The translations under genes and the position numbers were made by a program. The notes under the pieces are model-generated. The model had not been told where the DNA came from. It saw only the letters and a list, made by a program, of their open reading frames with translations, and did not search any database. Of a stretch of DNA of 64,000 bases, positions 22,118 through 33,203 are shown piece by piece. Numbering within the stretch: position 1 is the stretch's first letter; each line of letters begins with the position of its first letter. Source of the DNA: Phialocephala subalpina (taxonomy: Eukaryota; Ascomycota; Leotiomycetes; Helotiales; Mollisiaceae). The stretch covers positions 1,498,241 to 1,562,240 of the forward strand of contig FJOG01000013.1 in the NCBI GenBank assembly GCA_900073065.1. The letters run 5' to 3'.

Positions 22118-24877
22118 TTAACGTGTCTTGACGGGAGTAGGAAGTGCTTGAGCGAACTTCGAATAGTCTACTAGAACAAGTCAGTTGGGCCTCTGGAAGA
22201 TCGATCACCATTATTGGGAAGAGAAGGACCTGATGAAGTGAGGGCACACATACCAGAGTAACTTTCAAATTCGATGGTAATGTCATTGTTTTCGCTTGGA
22301 TAATCCAGCGCATCCACGCACACGAAACCTTGCTCGACCCCGGAGTCTCTGTGTTTACCGAAGGGCAAGGAGAACTTAGCATCCACGAGACGTACCAAAG
22401 TTTTGTTTCCCGACTTGATCATTCGGAGCGAGTCTGTCTTCCTCAGCATGAAGTTCATGCATTTTCCATGCTTGAACCCTTCAAAAAATGCGACAAGTTG
22501 GAAAGCTTCCCTCCTCCGAAGTAGCTGAATTCGAGTATGTCGCGACTCCCATTCTTTGGATTTCGGCACCAACAGTCGACGACGGGAGATTGAGAATGAT
22601 GTTGGAGTGCCATCAAAAAGCACTGAGAAGCCCGTGATGGCAGCTTGGAATTGGTGCAGTTCGGACAGATTGGGGAAGCTGAAAGTGCGGATCGATGGCT
22701 GGGTTTGAAGGGCGGATAACGTCTTTGTCAGATCGTTGTGGTCTTCTGTGGTCATACTCAGCACTGACTGCGAGTATGTCAGGTCTTTCTGAGGTTCACG
22801 GAGAATGTGCAGCTCTAATGCATCGAAATTTCAGTGTCAGCATGCCCTTCTTTAATGCATTTCGCGGGCAGAATGCTCATCCTAGATCGGGGAACATACC
22901 ATGCCCAGATGCTACAACATTCCGTCTTATCTTCAGCTCGCCAATGCCAAGGTTCAAACGATCCGTCAGTCGAGTGTTGGGAGAATCTAATACGATCCTC
23001 AAAGACTCGGAGAGAACTGTTGTGCAAGACTCCACGTCAGGGTCGGACTCATGCCAAGCCTTCGAATTTATGACGCGAAGTCGCTGCCATGGTGATGGAC
23101 CCAATGTTCCAGACTGACCAAGAATCTCCAAACCAACTGCCAACGAAAAGCTGTTGAGTTGAGCTTCGGCAAAGATGTCTTCCTCCTCTGATAGATGCGG
23201 ACCCGTGAGGTGGGCCAGGAGCATGTTACATTGCTCCAACGTCGAGAAACTCAGAACTGTCATTGCCGAAGGATCATTTCTGTCAATTCTGAGGAAGATC
23301 GTGGGCTGCCCGTTCCTTCCTCGAAGGAATCCAAACTCGATCACGTGGTCTGGCCAGATCTGGTGCTCAAGCACACTGAGATTTTTGCTCGTTGTCGGAG
23401 TGAGTATCACCAATCGGGAGCCACGATACATCCTTCGTGGGCCGGTGCCTTCAGCTCGAGTGATTGTTCTGTGGAATAACCGAAGCCTGCAGTGACGAGC
23501 GCTGTCGGTTGCAGGTCTGAGGCTCTCGTTGAGTGTCCGACGACATTCCACAGATTCAATTTCTGTTTGGAAAGCAACCTGTCCTTCCATTCCTGGTTCG
23601 AACAGGGTATTTGCATTGTTGTGGTGCTGGTACATGTCGCTGAGAGTTTTGAAGTCGAGTTCATCGCATCGAATCTGCAGGCGAAAGCCGGTGGGAAGTT
23701 TCACCTCGAGCGAACATATACCATCGAGCCAAGTGACGTTATCCCAGGTGGACTTCAATTCTTTCTCGGGCTTAACGCAGAGGTTCAGCTGGCCATCTTG
23801 ACTCGCGAGTGTCATGGAGATTTGAGGGTCATCCCGTGCTCGAACCACCGAGAGAAGGGTGGGGTATTTGATCTGTTGCGAGTTCGAGGATTCGTTGAAG
23901 ATATAGACATCTACTGACAATGCCGTGTAGTAGAAGAAACTTTCAGAGGTTCCAAGAGGCATATGCTCAAGTAGATTGGTATCAAACCGATCCTCCTCCA
24001 CGACAGAGGAGATGCATCCCGTCAAGAGAAACGACACGTCTATACCGACGGAAGGATATTCGATCCAAATGGACCCGTCATTATTTGGTGAGAAGACCGC
24101 CTCTGAATTATCTTCGGGCATCAACCCATGCTTCCCCATCGATTCAATTGTCTTGCCAATTTTGCTTAGAAGCAAGTGCTGGTAATTTCTCAAGTGCGTC
24201 GCGTTTTTGCCAATGTTGGAACTCAAAGGTTGGGAGAATACCTCCTGTAGGATCCAAAGTGCCTTCGAAATATCGGTGTGGGCTTTTCGTACCAAAACCT
24301 GCGTTTCTGATTCTTGTGATCGCTCCAAAGATGTATCTCTGATCACGGCTTGCAGCTGCATGCGGCCATGGATGAACCACCATGTGGCCAGTCGGGTCAC
24401 CTCGTCAGTTGAGCCATCCAAAATCGGTTTGAACCGGTCAGCAGAGAGTCTGAAAATTGTGTGTAGGTGACTGGTACGGTCTGAGAAGAGCCTAGTACCT
24501 GAAGATCGGTAAGTCAGCTTTATGCCATTAAGTCGTAAGATGTACTTCAAGTCCAATTTTGACTTACTCAGGTCATCTCGTATTGCAGGGTGTTCCCAAA
24601 AGGAAGTGTGCGTGGGGGTGGAACCCGTGATTAGTTTGGGGAGGCTAGCCCTACGCGTGCTGGACGAGTGTACTGAACGGGGCGGGTGATTCACGAATAC
24701 GGTGGCTGGCAAGGCATCGTAAACTCTTGGGCTGTCAACTTCAGATGAGATCTCTGAGGTGGTAATGATACTCTCATCACTTGTTGATGAGAAAGCGGAG
24801 TTGACTGGCGACGCGAAAGTGTATGGAGGAGGCTTTGACCTGTTGTAACCCTGAGCTTTGGTTGGAGACGAAGACAT
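22118..24877 (-). CDS. Large fungal protein of unknown function
   Basis: Minus-strand exons 24877-24568, 24498-22900, 22814-22254 and 22170-22118 give 840 residues with phase kept throughout. The first intron (24499-24567) is 69 bp with a GTAAGT donor and TTCAG acceptor but is in frame, so it would be missed by simple ORF calling. The N-terminal 85 residues are Ser/Thr/Pro-rich and disordered. Residues about 100-190 read TRLFSDRTSHLHTIF and TRLATWWFIHGRMQL. The middle and C-terminal parts have alternating hydrophobic/charged strands (PDHVIEFGFLRG; FSISRRRLLVP) that could be PH-like beta domains. No catalytic motif, membrane helix or signal is recognised. I know of no named family for it, though its length and clean splicing argue for a functional gene. 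Confidence 0.75.
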
Positions 24878-25456
24878 GATACGGAAAAGACTGTAGCACT
24901 GAAAAAAACGAAAACGAGTGTACTCGAAGTCCGGATGGTACGGCACGCCATGATTAATATATGGCTGTAGTTATACTTCTCGTCCTCGGATTTTGACGGT
25001 TATGAAAAATCATGAGCGCCTTCTGCACCTTGGCAAAATGCTATAAATCATAGAGGCTCTCGTCTCGTAAGGTCGAAAAGTGGTGATACTCGCCTTGGCC
25101 TTGCCATCGAGTATCCATGAAGGCAGAAACCAACTACCTGAGAACCCAGCAGCTCGTGTTTTCAGCCCTGTGAGGGTGAAAATCGAAAACTGTGCCTGGA
25201 ATCTAAAAATAGTCGGCACCGAAGGAGACCGAGACGGATATCGCCTGCCTTCTGTATGGAGAGGAGTTCGTGACAACTTTTCAAACTCTAAGCCTAAAGC
25301 GCCTTGGCGAGCCCCTATCCTTAGCGAAGTTTCATTCTCGGACGCCTTCGGCCGCTCGGTGTCCGGGAGACTCTTGGCAGGCAGATTCATCACTTCGGAA
25401 ATATCAAGAGTCGGAAATCTTCCAGAACAAATTCCAGTCCCAACTGATAGAGGAGG
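24878..25456. promoter_or_regulatory. Divergent promoter region
   Basis: Separates the minus-strand unknown-function gene from the Zn2Cys6 regulator. A TTAATATATGG run (24954-24964) lies near the left gene's start. No convincing gene is present, although both strands have short open frames. Confidence 0.4.
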
Positions 25457-28117
25457 ATGGAGCTAAGTGAGGAAGGACGTGATTCCGTTACTCCAGACAG
25501 AAGGCCAGCAGTGAAGCAAGCCCTCGTTGCAGTAAGCCCCCACGTGTCCAGCTGCAAGACATGCTGACGTAACGACCCTCTAGTGTGATGCTTGTCATGC
25601 GAGAAAGGTGATATCTTGATAGCTGATAAACTTTTTCATCACTGACCTCGACTGACAGGTTAAATGCGACCGCAGAGCACCTTGCGGAAATTGCCAAGAC
25701 TCAGGTACGGAATGCCACAGAGCACGAGAAAAACCAGGGCGCAAGCAAAAGGAGGCTTCTCGAAAAGAGCAGTAAGCTTTCAAGTGCTAGGTGAACCACG
25801 AGTTCTAACGTGCTGCTAGGGTAGCTGATGTTCCACAACTCCACAAGCGCATAACGTCCTTAGAAGGGTCCGTCAACGAATTGCTCACATTTATGAAGGG
25901 ATGGAGTTCAACAGGGAATGCACGTAGTATATCTTCGAGAAAGCGAACAGGAACGGAGGCATTTGGAAGGAGCGAGTCAACAAGCAGTCCACGGCCCATT
26001 CGCCTGACGGTACCGACAGTATCTGCGCACAAAGCTCAAATGTTGATCCAACATGAGCTAAATCGAGTCCCCATAGTTTTGAAAGATAAACATTCAGCAC
26101 TTTGCTCAGCTCTCAGCTTCCTGAAAGACAGTTTGAATACAGAGATGACTGAGGACTACACGTCAGGTGATGTGCCATCCAGGGAATACTTGGAGAGTTC
26201 CGCAATGCCAGATGCACCACTAATTCAATGGATGCTCCAATGTACGGTGTTGTGCGGATTCCATGTAGCCTATGCTGACCGCTTTGTAGCAGAGGACACC
26301 GGGAGAGGAGTATACTCCAAGAAAGAGTTCATGCCATTTATATCACGTCGAACTGTTGCGCACATGGCAACAGATATTCTTGCAGCTCCACGGGAACAAT
26401 GTGATCCTGCAAGCGTGGTCTGCGTCGCCGCCTATGCAGCCTACTTCTTGCAAGAAATAGTACTTTCGAACACCAGTAAGATCACTGGACTTGAAACTCT
26501 GCTCCGAGAGCAAGCTGAAGAGTTGTTCGCAACAGCACGAAAATGGACTTCTTACTTAGCTCGAAAAGCTAGCCCCAGTCTCAACAACCTACAGGCGCTG
26601 AGCTTTGGTGTAAGCTCCATGTTAACCTTAATGGTACCATTTTTGGGTGCTAACATGCAACGATAGGTCATGCTTGCTCAAGAGGCTGGAGACTTCTCAA
26701 CAGCATGGTCACTTGCCAAGGCAACTAGCAACATTTGTCTCGCATTACAGCTAAACAAGCCGGGGAATGTATTCACGAACCCCGGTACCGAGCTTGAAGC
26801 ATACTTTTGTTTCGCAATGTGCTATATGAATGACAAGGGCTTGGCTATGAACCTTGGCCAACCATCCCTCTTGCCTGACTCGGAAATGGAGGTTGACATT
26901 CTTGTCCATCCGAGATCTCACATACCTGTTGTTGACAACTTCTATCTCTATCTCAATCTTGCCAATATACAAAGTTTCATTATGAAAGATCTTAAGCGAT
27001 CGACTGATCCGGAAGAGCAAAGGCAGGCTATCGACAACTTACTTTCTAAGATGAGTGATATTTGGCGGCTGAAGGTAGATCATCACCCTCTCCTTGTGGC
27101 TTACTCGCCATTTCTTGCCCAAGCTAATGTTTGTAGGTTCAGAGTGAAATCCCTCAATCGAAGAATAATTCTTATGCGTCAGAAATGGAAACCACAATGA
27201 TTGAGTTGGCATTCTTCTCTATTCAGACCGTGATCTATCAGTCAAGTACTGAGACGCTTCGAAACCTTGATTACGCACAAGCAAATCTTGAAGCTGCCCG
27301 AGCAGCTCTCTTTCGAGTTCAAAAGGCTCGTATCATCACCCGTTTTGCGCAGTACGACAGCAAATATATGAAGGCTTCATTCGCACATTGGTCAGTAGAG
27401 TCGTGGATAGAATCATAATCATAGAGAATGCTACTCTAACACCAGGTACAGGACTATACTTTACTACCCATTCACACCATTCTTTGTCTTATTCTGCAAC
27501 GTTGTCCGGACAAATCATCTGCCAGACTTCACTGCCATGCAAGATTTTGTCGCGTACCTCTCTGAAATCGAAGATATTGTAAGTTCAATCATCTAGTTCT
27601 TTTCCAACTGTCCTCTCAGGCTCTCCCGAGGTCTAAATGACTTCATTCGCCATCAATATTTATTGACCTTTCGATTATCTAGAGCGACTCAGTTGCCAAG
27701 CTTTACAAGCTCTGTGCATTATTCCTCTCCCTGATCACTGCAGTCATCAACTCTCACGACAACATAGCATACTCTACTAAAGTATTCAACACTTCGAATA
27801 ATCAAACGGGGGACGATCTCAGCCAGGGAGGAACTCCAGATTCATTCGCAATGTCCGATACACACGGGCAGACCATTCGCTCTGCCCAGCTCTTCGGAAA
27901 TTCACCGAACGATCTTGCAATGCCTGCTATCACTGCTTGGCCCACATCATTTCAAATCGACAATATTAATCTTGAGAACATGCCACCATACTATCCAGAT
28001 CCTTTGTACGATGAATTCATGGGACGACAACCAACCCTTCAGTGGCTTGACTCTGACTTTTCTTCACTTGGCGATAATGTTTGGGCCCGAACTGGACAGT
28101 ATATGACACCTCCTTAG
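25457..28117 (+). CDS. Zn(II)2Cys6 transcription factor with fungal middle homology region
   Basis: Eight exons (25457-25531, 25584-25607, 25659-25771, 25820-26609, 26667-27074, 27137-27390, 27446-27578, 27683-28117) give 743 residues, all in phase. The binuclear zinc cluster is near residue 26: CDACHARKVKC, then CGNC and a sixth Cys in TEC, with introns on both sides of the 8-residue second exon, a common layout. A leucine-bearing linker (QLHKRITSLEGSVNELL) suggests a dimerising coil. The large middle region (AAYAAYFLQE, TAWSLAKATSNICLALQLN, YPFTPFFVLFCNVV) matches the fungal-specific regulator domain. The C-terminal 110 residues are acidic and aromatic, a likely activation region. It acts in the nucleus. 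Targets are unknown; it has no metabolic cluster beside it. Confidence 0.9.
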
Positions 28118-28495
28118 CCTTAATTTCCAAGTTAATGGGGAGTTCGTGTAAAAGTAAAGTTGAGGCTGGGATTCGTTCTTGTTCGATATGATTTTGGAGA
28201 GCGTGCGTGGAGGTGCTTCCTGTGTTGAAGCTAGTTTCACGAACACCCTGGGGCTATTCCTCTCTTGTACTCGTGTCTCCGCATATAATTACCAAGCTGC
28301 AATGAATGTTATTCTAACCATAGGAGACCGAGTGGACGAGTTCCATTGGAGGGGGACCCGAGTACCGAGGCACGTGATATAAGCTGCACTTAAACGTCTT
28401 CCAAGATCTCCTCCGCCTTTTCCAGCTCCTCATTCCCAGATATTCAATCGTCAAATATCTTTTTACACACCACAAGCAGTTTAGAGACCGACAAT
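28118..28495. other. Intergenic region
   Basis: Short spacer between the regulator and the Erg28-like gene; no motif or gene recognised. Confidence 0.4.
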
Positions 28496-28955
28496 ATGAG
28501 TTGGCTTCCACCAGACAAGGGCTTATTGCCATACTTCCTCCTCATTGTTAGTTGACTTTCCAAATTCCAGACTTTGGCTGACAGATCAGGATGGTACTCT
28601 TTCTTGGTACGGCACTATACAATCATATCTTGCACCACTGTGGTCTGGGGGAATGGTAGGAATGTACACCGGCCCCAACCAATCGCAAGTCACGATCTTG
28701 TCAGCCCACACGTTTGGTTCATGGTTGATCTTGAGCGGCTTCATTCGATTCTACGCGGCGTACAACATCTCGAATCCTGGCGTCTATGCGATTGCGTTTT
28801 GCACCTTCGTTGCTATCTCATGGCATTTTTTGACGGAATTGTTGGTTTTTCGGACGATGGATATGAGCTCTGGGCTGGTAATGAGTTTGAGCATGGATTG
28901 TGGGGCTGTTATTTGGATGTGGATGGAGTGGAATGGCTACGTTCGAAATACATGA
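28496..28955 (+). CDS. Erg28-like protein (ergosterol biosynthesis scaffold)
   Basis: Exon 1 (28496-28546) reads MSWLPPDKGLLPYFLLI. The next exon, from about 28590 to 28955, gives TIQSYLAPLW, then SAHTFGSWLILSGFIRFYAAYNISNPGVY, the hallmark Erg28 stretch, followed by helices and WMEWNGYVRN. Total is about 139 residues, close to the family norm, with four hydrophobic segments. Erg28 is an ER membrane scaffold that tethers C-4 sterol demethylation enzymes (Erg25/26/27). The predicted intron (28547-28589) is only 43 bp, so the join near residue 18 is uncertain, and the first helix looks shorter than usual. Sequence departs from typical Erg28 at several positions, so this may be a divergent paralogue rather than the housekeeping copy. 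Confidence 0.75.
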
Positions 28956-29032
28956 CAGAAAGCTATGGAGATGCGCTTCAAAAATTGCAGGACCAAACTT
29001 TCTGCATGTTGCCATATGGTCACCGCCCACTA

Positions 29033-30038
29033 CTACTTGCGAGTAGCAATAAAAGTTTTCATCCCCCACGCAATTCCAAATGCAATAGCTGGAACAATCA
29101 TAAACTTCCCAACGATTGTAGCAACTCGGATGACCATTAGGTTCGCGTGTAGGTCGGCTGTGTATTCACCCTCGTTAATCCTCGGATACGGTTCGTCCGG
29201 CACGGGCCTTCCAAGAAACGCACAAAGCGGCTCCCATCCATCTTTGGCTTCAAATTCTAGCAAGTTGTCTTTCGGGACAATGTCTCTGACGTGCTGATTG
29301 TGTCTTAAAAATCCTTCTCGGACTTTTGCTCGATTGTAAATATCCCCGTCGGTCCACTGAGCTAGGACGAGCTCGAGGACGTCACGTTCAGCTCTGAGTA
29401 CCTAGGCATCATCAGTTTGAGCGATTTGAATAGGTGCGAGTTTTGAACGAACCGGATCTATCCAAGTGGTGATGAATCTGTATGAAGGCCACCCTAGAAC
29501 TTTGAAGAACGAGTTTTCCACCGATGCCATCCATTTGTCTGGATCCCTGACACCCAATACCACTTTGGCATTCGGGTAAGCAGCAATCAACTCGTCAGCA
29601 AAGACCGCATTTGGAACATCCGTGACTGCCTAGACTCGTAATAAGTGGCCATCAGTAAAAAAAATTGATGACTGAGGTCTGATGATGAAGACTGACACTA
29701 TAGCTTCCAAGCACTCTGTCAAACTCTTCCTTTCCGAATGGCTTCCCTTCACTGTACAACTTTGCTCTCAGTGCTTCCTTCCAACACCAAATAGCTTTGA
29801 AGCTTATCCCCTCAGGAGAAAATATCTCCATAAAATGATACGATTTGTACCCTAGCTTTCCAAGTGCCGTGTAGAGTGCTAGAATGAAAGTTAGTGACTT
29901 TCACAAAGGCCGCCTCGGAGGAGACCCACACATGGTTCCTGTACGGGAAAGGCCCAGACATAACACCTGCATCTCTACTGGTCGCGGATCTCTGACCGGG
30001 ATTCGATCGACATATCGTCCACCAACTAGGGTGGGCAT
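29033..30038 (-). CDS. P-loop NTPase / sulfotransferase-like fungal protein with C-terminal membrane anchor
   Basis: Four minus-strand exons (30038-29930, 29878-29693, 29625-29453, 29401-29033) give about 278 residues. The N-terminus has the P-loop-like motif LGLSRTGTMSLYTAL, split by intron 1. Then come KPFGKEEFD, DVPNAVFADELIAAYPNAKV and RDPDKWMAS, a pattern shared by a widespread fungal family related to sulfotransferases. C-terminal LLEFEAKDGWEPLCAFLG and PYPRINEGE are also family marks, and the last 30 residues form a membrane helix (VATIVGKFMIVPAIAFGIAWG). The family's reaction is not established. Intron 3 (29402-29452) is 51 bp and in frame, but contains a TAG that would otherwise stop translation. 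The acceptor of intron 2 is chosen between two nearby AGs. Confidence 0.82.
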
Positions 30039-31576
30039 ATTTGCGCGTCTAAAGTTCGACGGCCAATGCAAGAGACACGAGATGTGAAGATAGGAACGGT
30101 GTTCCCTTTAGCTACGCAACTCGATTTTCAACAGACTCGAAGAAGATGTTGGGTAACGAGCATCCAAATCCGGGACATTCTTATATAGCAGGGACCCCAG
30201 GATCAAGCGAGCAGCCAAACATTTGCTGACATCAGATGGTTGTGAGCTTTGCGACCCGACATTGGCTTGGGACAGACGATCAAGTTGATGGCTCTCAAAC
30301 ATGATTCGTGGGTGCGGTAAATTATACGACGGAGCAAATGAAATGCGTCGCTTTTTGACTGGTCATCAAAAACCCGTGGTGGAAACTCTCACAATTTTAT
30401 ACTTGTGCACACAATCCTAAGTTCCTCCTCACATTCCTTTTTCTCATTCTCCAACATCGTAAGGCGTCAAGAGTTTTGTGAGCTGCTTATTCTGTAACGG
30501 AAGAAAGTACTATTGTTTTAAGACGCAATAATCCATCGTGTGCAACAGTGCAATAACAAGCAAACGGGCCATTCACATTATCTTGACCCATTCCTCGCGT
30601 CAAACGACCGGCTACCTCAATAGGACTACACGTAAGCCCCCTGCAACAAGTACCAGCCGACGAAGACCGTGCCGAACTCGGGATTCCTTGAAATCTCCTG
30701 ACCTTCACTCGAATCGCAGGGACAGGCAAAGGATCGGCAGCAGCACGGGCAGTAACAATTGTGCTTGTTGTAAACAGTTGGACAAGAAGCGTGTTGGAGG
30801 ATTGTAACTGTTTCATTAGTGTCGGTGAAGGTGGAAGCTGCGAATTTGGAGACGGAGCTGGCGACGAGCGTGGGCGTCAACATAGCAAAGGTGAGGACCA
30901 CAAGAGTGGCGGTAGGGGGCGCATCTTGATGTAGAAGTGGTCTCTGTTTGTTGAACTTTGTTCTTAAGTCTTGATAGTTGCCAAGCGTGACTATGTGAAT
31001 GTGGGTGTCGGTTGTAGGTTAGTTAGTTTAGAAGGCTTACCATTTTTGGAAAGAATAGAGAAGTGTGCTAAAAAATTCTATACTTGTGCTCGATGGTAAT
31101 GTATTCACGTTATGACGTCTGGGCTGCTAGTCTCCTCATGAATGTTCTTGACTTAGATTCATGTTCCTAGAGCTCAATATACTGGGCAACTGAGCAGGCG
31201 GGAGATTTGAAATTGTTGAGGCGCAAATTGTGCTCCTTCTTCCCAAATGACCGATGCCAGACTTGTTTATCTCCTGAGTTATCATATTGAAGATCACGCC
31301 CCGCTTTCCTCATCCTTCCCCAACGCTCCTCCGCTAGCGTGAAAAGGCCGGGAACCATTTCCCGCAATGCTCGGGAGATCTCAGACCGACATACATTCAT
31401 TCTAGCATGGTAATTAGAGATCTGAGAATGACATACTGGGACTGAGTATGTGGTGATCTCACAATTTCTATGTGTAAATTCGATGATTGGCCATCCACTG
31501 AACGGAAAACAGAGCATTCAGTTTAACATTGCACCATATAGAGAACTTTCTACACCGTGGAATAACCCCATAGTGC
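30039..31576. other. 1.5-kb region with only weak candidate genes
   Basis: No confident gene apart from the small Cys-rich frame listed separately (30626-30883). A 116-codon minus-strand frame (31517-31167) has no recognised motif. The part nearest 31577 is the 3' flank of the PhyH gene; 30039-30330 should hold the promoter of the sulfotransferase-like gene. Confidence 0.4.
30626..30883 (-). CDS. Possible small cysteine-rich protein
   Basis: A minus-strand frame from an ATG at 30883 encodes about 85 residues. It begins with a mildly hydrophobic segment (MLTPTLVASSVSKFAAS) and contains a dense cysteine block (YNKHNCYCPCCCRSFACPC). Small Cys-rich secreted proteins are common in fungi, but the start does not make a strong signal peptide. 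An overlapping frame (30816-30487) also holds CC and CYC motifs, which may mean a missed intron or frame change. No family is recognised. Treat as a candidate only. Confidence 0.22.
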   Translation of the reverse strand: MLTPTLVASSVSKFAASTFTDTNETVTILQHASCPTVYNKHNCYCPCCCRSFACPCDSSEGQEISRNPEFGTVFVGWYLLQGAYV

Positions 31577-32791
31577 TCATGCAAGTGAGTCCAATCTGAG
31601 CCTCCGAACAGCCTCAACGACTACATCAGTCGTCCAATCTCCCTGCAGCGCTTCAAAGACCACATCAGCCTCGCTAGAAGGCGCCATACCTCCAGGTGCG
31701 GGCGGCCTGCGGTCAAGGTTGGTGGGGAATGGATATCCAGACGCGATTGCACACACGCAAGCATCAACTTCACGATCTCTGCCTCTCTCATTACACAATC
31801 GTTTCAAGGCAACCCAGCAATTCTTGATAATTGCCAGGTTGTCGATTGTCTCCATTGGTTTGCCAAAAGCGCTGCTGACTTGCAGAAGATTGGCACTTCT
31901 ATCCCACTGACTTTGATTTTCACCAGCAGCATGAAATAGCGCCGGATTGAAGAACACTGCGTCGCCTGGTTTGAGGGGTAGGCTGACCCAGTGATCCTCG
32001 AAGTACTGCTTGAACTCTGGCAAGCGCCATGCCATATATCCTTCCTCGAAGAGTTGTGAAAAAGGTAAGAACCTTGTTGGGCCACTCTCAAGAGGCATCT
32101 CAGAATGTGCTATGGCGCCTTGCAATGTTAACAACTGGCTTGCCAGTTGCGTTGACCTTGGGAATGAGGCACATTGCTCTGCTCCTTGAAAGCCTAGATG
32201 ATAATCTCGATGCGCGGCTTGAGGCGCACCACCCGGCTTGACGATGTTGACTTGAGCTGTAACTTGGTATGCCGGACCGAGCCATGCCTCGCACGCAAGG
32301 GCTAGCCACGGGTTGGAATAGTACTCGACAAATGAGTCAGGGTCGTGGAGAGCGTGCTTCTGAAAGGAATTCCAGATTCTTGAATTTTTGCCCGCAGCTG
32401 CAAAGTGGTCGCCTTTCGAAGACAAGCCCTCTTTCGAGATTATTTCATCGAATACGTTATTGACGCGGTTTAGCAAAGAGGCATCGGTGACAAAATTCTT
32501 CAGAACAAATACCCCAGACCCTGTACGAAGAATCTCATTCCATTCGTCTTGTAGGGAGGATGTAGTGTTGGTGTCTGAGACGCTGTATTTCGAGAGGTCG
32601 TAGATAGGGATGTTCTTGACGATAACGTCCCACAAAGAAAAATCAGACGGCTGTTGGGTTTGAGTGCAGAGTTTTGTGAAATCCGTCAGGGACGGTGGCG
32701 TGTCAATCCTGTAGAGGCGCCTTGGGACGAGGCGATTTGGGCCATTCGTCTTCGAAGATGTTCCCTCACCTTGTAGCGGAGAAGGTGCCAT
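31577..32791 (-). CDS. Phytanoyl-CoA dioxygenase (PhyH)-family 2OG/Fe(II) oxygenase
   Basis: Intronless minus-strand gene of about 404 residues from the ATG at 32791 (MAPSPLQGEG); an upstream in-frame ATG at 32890 would add 33 residues of low-complexity sequence and is less likely. The motif AAHRDYHLGF supplies the His-x-Asp iron ligands. GAIAHSEMPLESGPTRFLP follows, and the distal His plus 2-oxoglutarate-binding Arg lie in PALFHAAGENQSQWDRSANLLQ. This order is typical of PhyH proteins, which hydroxylate small molecules such as fatty acyl groups or secondary metabolites. The substrate is unknown. Its first 136 coding bases and its 5' flank are part of a 250-bp tandem duplication (copy 2 at 32906-33155), so the promoter as assembled may be wrong. 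Confidence 0.88.
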   Translation of the reverse strand: MAPSPLQGEGTSSKTNGPNRLVPRRLYRIDTPPSLTDFTKLCTQTQQPSDFSLWDVIVKNIPIYDLSKYSVSDTNTTSSLQDEWNEILRTGSGVFVLKNFVTDASLLNRVNNVFDEIISKEGLSSKGDHFAAAGKNSRIWNSFQKHALHDPDSFVEYYSNPWLALACEAWLGPAYQVTAQVNIVKPGGAPQAAHRDYHLGFQGAEQCASFPRSTQLASQLLTLQGAIAHSEMPLESGPTRFLPFSQLFEEGYMAWRLPEFKQYFEDHWVSLPLKPGDAVFFNPALFHAAGENQSQWDRSANLLQVSSAFGKPMETIDNLAIIKNCWVALKRLCNERGRDREVDACVCAIASGYPFPTNLDRRPPAPGGMAPSSEADVVFEALQGDWTTDVVVEAVRRLRLDSLA

Positions 32792-33155
32792 ACTGAGAAG
32801 AAACAAAAGAGGTGAGGGCAGAGAGGGTGGGGCGGAGCGGAATAATGGGGTACGATTAGAATGGCATGAGGCCACAAGGCACCAACACACACAAATAAGC
32901 CCTGCGGGTTTGAGTGCAGAGTTTTGTGAAATCCGTCAGGGACGGTGGCGTGTCAATCCTGTAGAGGCGCCTTGGGACGAGGCGATTTGGGCCATTCGTC
33001 TTCGAAGATGTTCCCTCACCTTGTAGCGGAGAAGGTGCCATACTGAGAAGAAACAAAAGAGGTGAGGGCAGAGAGGGTGGGGCGGAGCGGAATAATGGGG
33101 TACGATTAGAATGGCATGAGGCCACAAGGCACCAACACACACAAATAAGCCCTGC
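32656..33155. repeat. Second perfect 250-bp tandem duplication, PhyH gene 5' end
   Basis: Bases 32656-32905 and 32906-33155 appear identical by eye, head to tail. The unit covers the first 45 codons or so of the PhyH gene plus 114 bases of 5' flank. Copy 2 therefore carries an orphan start and N-terminus without the rest of the gene. Length equals that of the unrelated duplication at 776-1275. Confidence 0.95.
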
Positions 33156-33203
33156 TGTGAAAATGTTGCTGCCTTGTGGCCTCATGCCATTCTAACCGTA
33201 CCC
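33098..33203. repeat. Imperfect inverted repeat at the end of the 250-bp duplication
   Basis: Arms of about 34 bases (33098-33131 and 33170-33203) are near-perfect reverse complements around a 38-base loop; the core ATGGCATGAGGCCACAAGGC matches exactly. The left arm lies inside copy 2 of the tandem duplication and the right arm just outside it. Confidence 0.75.

Noticed and set aside
22330..23917. Several plus-strand open frames opposite the unknown-function gene
   Set aside because: The minus-strand exons splice in phase over 2.7 kb, while the plus-strand frames are short and unlike proteins.
27129..27163. A 35-bp intron in the Zn2Cys6 gene
   Set aside because: Too short to splice. A 62-bp intron (27075-27136) gives a better acceptor and a natural reading VQSEIPQSKNNSY.
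29402..29590. A stop codon (TAG) apparently truncating the sulfotransferase-like gene
   Set aside because: It lies within a 51-bp GT..AG intron; removing it keeps the frame and restores family sequence.
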